8,597 bases of DNA from DASQWP01 sp050697555. GTDB taxonomy: Bacteria > Actinomycetota > Thermoleophilia > Gaiellales > Gaiellaceae. The position numbers and the translations under genes are program-made. Under the pieces are notes generated by a model. The model saw only the letters and a list, made by a program, of their open reading frames with translations, was not told the DNA's origin and did no database searches. Positions 6,396-8,597 of the stretch are shown here, in pieces. The stretch is from NCBI GenBank assembly GCA_050697555.1, contig JBOHAD010000087.1, positions 1 through 8,597 on the forward strand, written 5' to 3'. Numbering within the stretch: the first letter of the stretch is position 1; each line of letters begins with the position of its first letter.

Positions 6396-6931
6396 CTACC
6401 CCGGCAGGTCCCCTTCGCGGTAGGCCCCGTCCTCGACGCGGGCGAACGGCGCATAGGCCTCCTGCGCCGAGGACGTCTCGCGCGCCGCCCCCGCGCCGTC
6501 TTCTGCGCGACCTCGTTCGCCGGATAGCGGACCCCACTCCGCTCGGCGTGCCGTGCGCCGACCATGAGGATGACGCACGGGCCCTCGCCTGCGCCGACGA
6601 AGACGTGCTCCGTCCAGGGTGGGCAGTGCACGAAGTCCCACGCCTCGAGCTGCCGCTCCTCTCCCTCGACGACGAGCACGCACTCGCCGGAGACGACGAG
6701 GAAGTCCTCCTGCGTGTCCTCGGCGTGGTAGACGGCGCTCGGCTGCCCCGGCCCGATCACGGCCACGTTGATCCCGAGCTGGGGGAACCTCGCCTCGCCC
6801 TCGAACGCGACGAACGAGCCCGTGTCGCGGGTGTGGCCCCAGCGCGCGTCGCGCGCGTTGACGACGAACCAGCCGTCGCCCTCGGGAACGAGGCCGTTCT
6901 CCGTCTGCACGAGCTTCGCTTCGCGAGTCAT
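6396..6931 (-). pseudogene. Cupin-domain protein, frameshifted near its 3' end
   Basis: A small single-domain cupin (about 179 residues if repaired). From the ATG at 6931 the frame reads a standard beta-barrel: WFVVNARDARW, then YHAEDTQEDFLVVSGE (67-83; metal-ligand candidates H69, E71, E75), LVVEGEERQLEAWDFVHCPP and WTEHVFVGAG (H109), ending in RYPANEVAQK at residue 144. After about 6500 this frame turns into an Arg-rich run that continues for hundreds of bases antisense to the DtxR gene. The expected family tail (RETSSAQEAYAPFARVEDGAYREGDLPG in sense, in two parts RETSSAQEAYAPF and ARVEDGAYREGDLPG) is instead in another frame and stops at TAG 6396-6398. Loss of one base around 6497-6505 explains this. 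The substrate is unknown; relatives are annotated only as cupin proteins. It converges on the DtxR-type gene with 1 base between stops. Gene recognition is firm; whether the lesion is biological or an assembly error is open. Confidence 0.75.
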
Positions 6932-6952
6932 GGCGAGGCGGAGTCTACGTTC

Positions 6953-6967
6953 GCGCGGACCCCGCGC
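6953..6967. repeat. Short palindrome, 6-bp arms
   Basis: GCGCGG at 6953-6958 and CCGCGC at 6962-6967 are exact reverse complements around ACC. It lies 22 bases upstream of the cupin ATG. In DNA this GC-rich, a 6-base palindrome of only G and C is expected fairly often by chance, so an operator role is weakly supported. Confidence 0.3.
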
Positions 6968-6989
6968 TGCTTTGGCACACACTCGTACT

Positions 6990-7002
6990 GGGGTCTGACC
7001 CC
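6990..7002. repeat. GGGGTC-T-GACCCC palindrome
   Basis: Perfect 6-base inverted repeat with a single central T. It stands in the middle of the divergent intergenic region, and is flanked by the similar strings GCTTTGGCAC (6969-6978) and GCTTTGCAC (7003-7011). From memory, GGGGTCAGACCCC/GGGGTCTGACCCC motifs recur as scattered repeats in many bacterial genomes, so this may be an interspersed repeat and not a local operator. No second copy is present in this window. Confidence 0.4.
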
Positions 7003-7038
7003 GCTTTGCACCGTCTAATCCAGCTTGCCGGTCAGAAG

Positions 7039-7055
7039 ACCCACGCTTTGTGGGT
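7039..7055. promoter_or_regulatory. Inverted repeat upstream of the CGNR gene, possible operator
   Basis: ACCCAC at 7039-7044 and GTGGGT at 7050-7055 are exact reverse complements separated by GCTTT, a layout typical of a dimer-binding operator or a small hairpin. It lies 47 bases before the CGNR start codon. An imperfect repeat (TGGGACC at 7061-7067 against GGCCCCA at 7073-7079, one mismatch) follows directly. The role is inferred from position and symmetry only. Confidence 0.35.
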
Positions 7056-7101
7056 GTAGATGGGACCTGCTCGGCCCCAGCAAAGCCTTTAAGATGGTTC
7101 C

Positions 7102-7662
7102 ATGCTCCCTGATCCGGGAGGCCGGTCGCCGGCGCCTGAGCCGCTGCGCATGGTGCAGGCCTTCGTCAACACCGTCGACATCGAGAACCGCCGCGAAGAG
7201 CTCGTCTCTCCGAGCGACCTCCGGGACGTGCTCATCCGAGTCGGAGCGCTGGCGCCGAACGCCGACCCGTTGAACGAAGCCGACCTGCGTTTGGCTCTGG
7301 AGGTCCGCGAGGCTCTCAGATCGCTCCTCCTGGAGAACAACGCGCGTGCACCCGATGCTGACGGGCGCGCGACGCTCGAGCGCGCGGCGCGGGCCGCGCA
7401 CCTCTCCCTCCGCTTCGCGCCCGAGGGTGGCCTCGACCTCGCCCCGAGCGCCGCCGGGCTCGACGGAGCGCTGGGGCGACTGCTCGCAGTCGTCTACACG
7501 GCCATGGCGGCCGGGACCTGGCCACGACTCAAGGCGTGCCCGCGCGACGTCTGCTTCTGGGTCTTCTACGACCGCTCGAAGAACCTCTCGGGCAAGTGGT
7601 GCGCGATGTCGGTGTGCGGGAACCGGACGAAGAAGGCTCGCGGCTCCCGGCGGCCATCCTGA
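7102..7662 (+). CDS. CGNR zinc-finger protein (ABATE domain), putative regulator
   Basis: A 186-residue protein with the two-part layout of the CGNR family. An N-terminal ABATE-type stress-response domain starts with LRMVQAFVNTVDIENRREEL (15-34) and contains helices through about residue 142. The C-terminal zinc finger has C146, C151, C167 and C172, the last starting the namesake CGNR (172-175), followed by a basic tail (RTKKARGSRRPS). Family members are usually treated as DNA-binding regulators, but few have a known target. All four zinc-ligand cysteines are present, so the protein looks intact. The ATG at 7102 is chosen because PAPEPLR before MVQAF fits the family; the ATG at 7150 is an alternative. 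No good ribosome site is visible, and TTTAAG at 7088-7093 may drive a nearly leaderless message. Its stop shares one base with the start of the permease gene (TGATG), so the two are probably co-translated. Confidence 0.9.
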   Translation: MLPDPGGRSPAPEPLRMVQAFVNTVDIENRREELVSPSDLRDVLIRVGALAPNADPLNEADLRLALEVREALRSLLLENNARAPDADGRATLERAARAAHLSLRFAPEGGLDLAPSAAGLDGALGRLLAVVYTAMAAGTWPRLKACPRDVCFWVFYDRSKNLSGKWCAMSVCGNRTKKARGSRRPS

Positions 7663-8597
7663 TGGCGGCGTTCGTCGTCCGGCGGATCATCTGGACGATT
7701 CCCGTCCTCTTCATCGCCGTCACGATGATCTTCTTTCTCATGCGCGCGATCGGCGGGAACCCGTTCGTCCACGGCCCGCTCCTGGGGCTCGCCGCGCCCG
7801 GCGAGCGCTGGGTGAAGTACGGCGACCCGCAGCCGGAGGCGATCGAGAACAACCTCGCGCGGCGCTACGGGCTCGACCTTCCCTGGTACGAGCAGTACGT
7901 CAACTTTCTCGAGGGAGTGGTCACCTTCGACTTCGGCCCGTCGCTGGCGTTTCGCAACGAGACCGTGAACGAGCTCATCAGGGAGACGGCTCCGGATTCG
8001 ATCGAGCTTGGGATCCTCGCTCTCGCCGGGGCGATCCTTCTCGGAGTGCCGGCGGGGGTTCTCGCGGCCCTGCGGCCGAACACCGCCTTCGACCACGCCG
8101 TCAGGCTCTTCTCGAGCCTCGGCTTCGCCGTTCCCAATTTCCTCGTCGCGACGATGCTGGTCTACATCGTCTCGGTGAGGCTGGGCTGGCTCCCGACCAA
8201 CGGCTGGACGAGCTGGCGGCACAAGCTCCTGCCCTCGCTGACCCTGGCCATGCTCCCGATGGCCTACCTCACTCGCATCGTTCGCGGGTCGATGCTCGAG
8301 ACCCTCCAGGAGGACTACGTTCGGACGGCGCGGGCGAAGGGGCTGCGATTCCGGCGTGTCGTCGTCGCCCATGCGCTCCGCAATTCCCTCATCCCCGCCG
8401 TAACCGTGGCAGCGCCGTTGCTCGGCTTCATGGTGACCGGTGCGTTCGTGATCGAGACGATCTACTCCGTGCCCGGGCTCAGCCGGTACTTCGTCGCGGC
8501 CGTGTCGGCCCGCGACTACACGTTCGTTCTCGGAGCCACCGTGCTCACCACGCTCGCCATCATCCTGCTCAACCTGGTGGCCGACGTCGTCCACGCG
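7662..8597 (+). CDS. Peptide/nickel-type ABC transporter permease (DppB/OppB family), truncated by the window edge
   Basis: Inner-membrane permease subunit of a peptide/oligopeptide-type ABC importer. The window holds 312 codons from the ATG at 7662 and no stop; the family usually ends some 10-15 residues later. The typical N-terminus FVVRRIIWTIPVLFIAVTMI is the first membrane helix. It is followed by the long external segment with RRYGLDLPWYEQYVNFLEG (68-86) and FDFGPSL (89-95), then helices near 114-137, 153-172, 190-206, 249-270 and 287-309. The cytoplasmic EAA loop, which docks to the ATPase, is clear: EDYVRTARAKGL (217-228) with HALRNSLIP (237-245). The insert HGPLLGLAAPGERWVKYGD (37-55) makes the first external loop longer than usual. 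The start overlaps the CGNR stop as TGATG. A second permease (DppC type), ATPases and a binding protein would be expected to the right. Substrate cannot be told from this subunit. Confidence 0.94.
   Translation, partial: MAAFVVRRIIWTIPVLFIAVTMIFFLMRAIGGNPFVHGPLLGLAAPGERWVKYGDPQPEAIENNLARRYGLDLPWYEQYVNFLEGVVTFDFGPSLAFRNETVNELIRETAPDSIELGILALAGAILLGVPAGVLAALRPNTAFDHAVRLFSSLGFAVPNFLVATMLVYIVSVRLGWLPTNGWTSWRHKLLPSLTLAMLPMAYLTRIVRGSMLETLQEDYVRTARAKGLRFRRVVVAHALRNSLIPAVTVAAPLLGFMVTGAFVIETIYSVPGLSRYFVAAVSARDYTFVLGATVLTTLAIILLNLVADVVHA

Larger units (their letters stand above)
6932..7101. promoter_or_regulatory. Divergent intergenic region between the cupin and CGNR genes
   Basis: A 170-base gene-free stretch that must hold the promoters of both the cupin gene (minus) and the CGNR-permease pair (plus). 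It contains palindromes at 6953-6967, 6990-7002 and 7039-7055. CGCTTTG appears twice (7002-7008 and 7044-7050), and the related GCTTTGGCAC lies at 6969-6978. TTTAAG at 7088-7093 is a possible -10 element; its distance to the ATG at 7102 would make the CGNR message nearly leaderless. I see no convincing -35 element. The region is less GC-rich than its surroundings. Confidence 0.45.

Noticed and set aside
7566..8594. 342-codon minus-strand open frame
   Set aside because: Antisense to the permease, rich in Arg/Asp/Glu/His and without motifs. The plus strand has an unambiguous DppB-like protein with membrane helices and an EAA loop.

Overview
This is a very GC-rich window (roughly 70 % G+C by eye, strong G/C third positions, long antisense open frames) from a bacterial chromosome. 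The cluster priA-def-fmt-rsmB-rpe, the DtxR-type regulator, the CGNR zinc-finger protein and the protein styles suggest an actinobacterium. A deep lineage such as Thermoleophilia is my best guess: PriA keeps an intact Walker A motif and all eight zinc-ligand cysteines, whereas in the classical Actinomycetes, as far as I recall, PriA is degenerate. This placement is inference.

Layout: 1-139 holds three consecutive perfect hairpins and no gene. From 140 to 5703 lies a minus-strand block, read right to left: priA (replication restart helicase), a small GlsB/YeaQ/YmgE-type membrane protein, def (peptide deformylase), fmt (Met-tRNA formyltransferase), rsmB (16S rRNA m5C967 methyltransferase) and rpe (ribulose-phosphate 3-epimerase). 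def/fmt and fmt/rsmB share stop/start bases, so def-fmt-rsmB is a tightly coupled unit for handling the N-formyl group of initiator Met and for ribosome maturation. A DtxR-family regulator (5708-6394, plus) starts 4 bases from the priA start, going the other way. It converges, with 1 base between stop codons, on a minus-strand cupin gene (6396-6931) that carries a one-base frameshift. A 170-base divergent intergenic region with several short palindromes follows. Then comes a plus-strand pair: a CGNR zinc-finger protein (7102-7662) whose stop overlaps the start of a DppB/OppB-like peptide ABC-transporter permease, which runs off the right edge.

Points most worth a second look: (1) rsmB coding homology extends 40 codons upstream of its first ATG to a place where a GTGA stop/start overlap with fmt appears to have become GTAA, which keeps the fmt stop but removes the rsmB start; (2) the frameshift in the cupin gene; (3) a DtxR-family protein whose primary metal-site Glu/His pair is Gly/Asn; (4) CGNR regulator and transporter permease translationally coupled; (5) the triple-hairpin array after rpe. 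I see no CRISPR array, tRNA, rRNA or insertion sequence, and no wholly new multi-gene system.
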